DNA of 6,146 bases, from contig JADHWT010000054.1 of assembly GCA_016783345.1 (NCBI GenBank), positions 1-6,146 on the forward strand, given 5' to 3'. The number at the start of each line of letters is the position of its first letter. Positions within the stretch are counted from its first letter, which is position 1. The stretch is from Candidatus Omnitrophota bacterium (lineage in GTDB: Bacteria; NPL-UPA2; BS750m-G34). Below are positions 5,837 to 6,146 of this stretch, in pieces. Under the pieces are notes generated by a model. It did no database searches. It saw nothing but the letters and a program-made list of their open reading frames with translations, and was not told the origin of the DNA. A program made the position numbers and the translations under genes.

Positions 5837-6146
5837 ATGCCTGAAATTATTATAGCCGGTAATTGGAAGATGAATAAGACAGCTCCGGAGGCTGTGGAGC
5901 TGGCAACTAAGATAAAGGATGGGTTGAAAAAAGAAGGACAGTCCCTGAAAAAATTTGGGACAGTCCACAAAGGGACAGTCCCCATTTTTTCTGTTGTAAT
6001 CTGCCCGCCTTTTACTGCATTAGGAGATGTTGCGAAAGTCCTCAAAGGTTCAGAGATTAAGCTTGGTGCGCAGGATATGTTCTGGGAAGAAGCAGGGGCA
6101 TATACAGGAGTAATTTCTGCCGGGATGCTTATTTCTTCAGGATGTC
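5837..6146 (+). CDS. tpiA: Triosephosphate isomerase, N-terminal part, with an in-frame repeat-encoded insert
   Basis: TpiA interconverts dihydroxyacetone phosphate and glyceraldehyde 3-phosphate. The ATG at 5837 lies 2 bases after the pgk stop and the frame stays open to the window edge, giving 103 residues of an expected roughly 250-270. The family start IIIAGNWKMNKT is clear, with catalytic Asn9 and Lys11. SVVICPPFTAL (52-62), LGAQDMFWEEAGAYTGVIS and the following residues also fit; the catalytic His and Glu lie beyond the edge. Between helix 1 and strand 2 the protein carries GQSLKKFGTVHKGTVPIF (residues 34-51). Counting from NWK to the PPF motif, this is about 15 residues longer than in the E. 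coli and Bacillus enzymes as I remember them. That stretch is encoded by palindromic GGGACAGTCC repeats. The loop lies on the barrel face away from the active site, so the enzyme is probably still functional. No strong Shine-Dalgarno is seen, and coupling to pgk is likely. Confidence 0.95.
   Translation, partial: MPEIIIAGNWKMNKTAPEAVELATKIKDGLKKEGQSLKKFGTVHKGTVPIFSVVICPPFTALGDVAKVLKGSEIKLGAQDMFWEEAGAYTGVISAGMLISSGC
5936..5990 (+). repeat. Cluster of three GGGACAGTCC-type palindromic repeats inside tpiA
   Basis: Three near-identical units occur within 48 bases: GGACAGTCCC at 5936-5945, GGGACAGTCC at 5957-5966 and GGGACAGTCCCC at 5972-5983. Each is nearly its own reverse complement around a central A. 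The second and third units can pair with each other. With the A-tract at 5948-5953 and the T-tract at 5985-5990 they form a long imperfect stem-loop with a short ACAAA loop. Similar GGGACWGTCC elements are, from memory, abundant in Omnitrophota and some other environmental genomes, often near REP-associated (Y1 family) transposases. Here the insert keeps the tpiA reading frame. Confidence 0.85.

Noticed and set aside
5117..5968. Long minus-strand open frame of 283 residues opposite pgk and tpiA
   Set aside because: It is antisense to two clear, conserved enzymes, shows no recognisable domain and is Ser/Pro/Ile-rich in the way shadow frames are.

Overview
The window carries a compact, all-plus-strand run of housekeeping genes from a bacterium: the 3' end of an aspartate kinase gene, (R)-citramalate synthase (cimA), valyl-tRNA synthetase (valS), a tRNA-Thr(UGU) gene, phosphoglycerate kinase (pgk) and the 5' part of triosephosphate isomerase (tpiA), which runs off the right edge. 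No intergenic gap exceeds about 45 bases apart from the tRNA itself. All three stop codons are used (TAA, TAG, TGA), so the code is the standard bacterial one. Base composition looks moderate by eye. The valS-tRNA-pgk-tpiA arrangement and the GGGACAGTCC-type repeats remind me of Candidatus Omnitrophota (OP3) and other environmental genomes. That placement is an inference from memory, not something the sequence proves.

Left block (1-4508): lysC, cimA and valS look like one transcription unit. cimA most likely starts at a TTG inside the end of lysC, and valS starts 7 bases after cimA. Aspartate kinase opens the lysine/threonine/methionine pathway. CimA makes 2-oxobutyrate precursor for isoleucine from pyruvate and acetyl-CoA without using threonine. 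ValRS charges tRNA with valine, so the block has an amino-acid (aspartate family and branched-chain) theme. The visible lysC part is the regulatory ACT-ACT region, and it contains a strong ribosome-binding site and ATG in frame, as expected for a separately made beta subunit.

Right block (4505-6146): a promoter matching the sigma-70 consensus at every position (TTGACA, 17-base spacer, TATAAT) overlaps the valS stop codon and points at the tRNA-Thr. With no terminator between tRNA and pgk, it probably also drives the glycolytic pair pgk-tpiA.

Three features stand out. ValRS ends about 75-90 residues early and lacks the usual C-terminal coiled-coil arm. The tpiA gene carries an in-frame cluster of three GGGACAGTCC-type palindromic repeats that adds about 15 residues to a surface loop. 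A similar but degenerate hairpin sits in a variable loop of valS. I see no sign of a defence system, phage, integrase, CRISPR array or any other wholly new multi-gene system.
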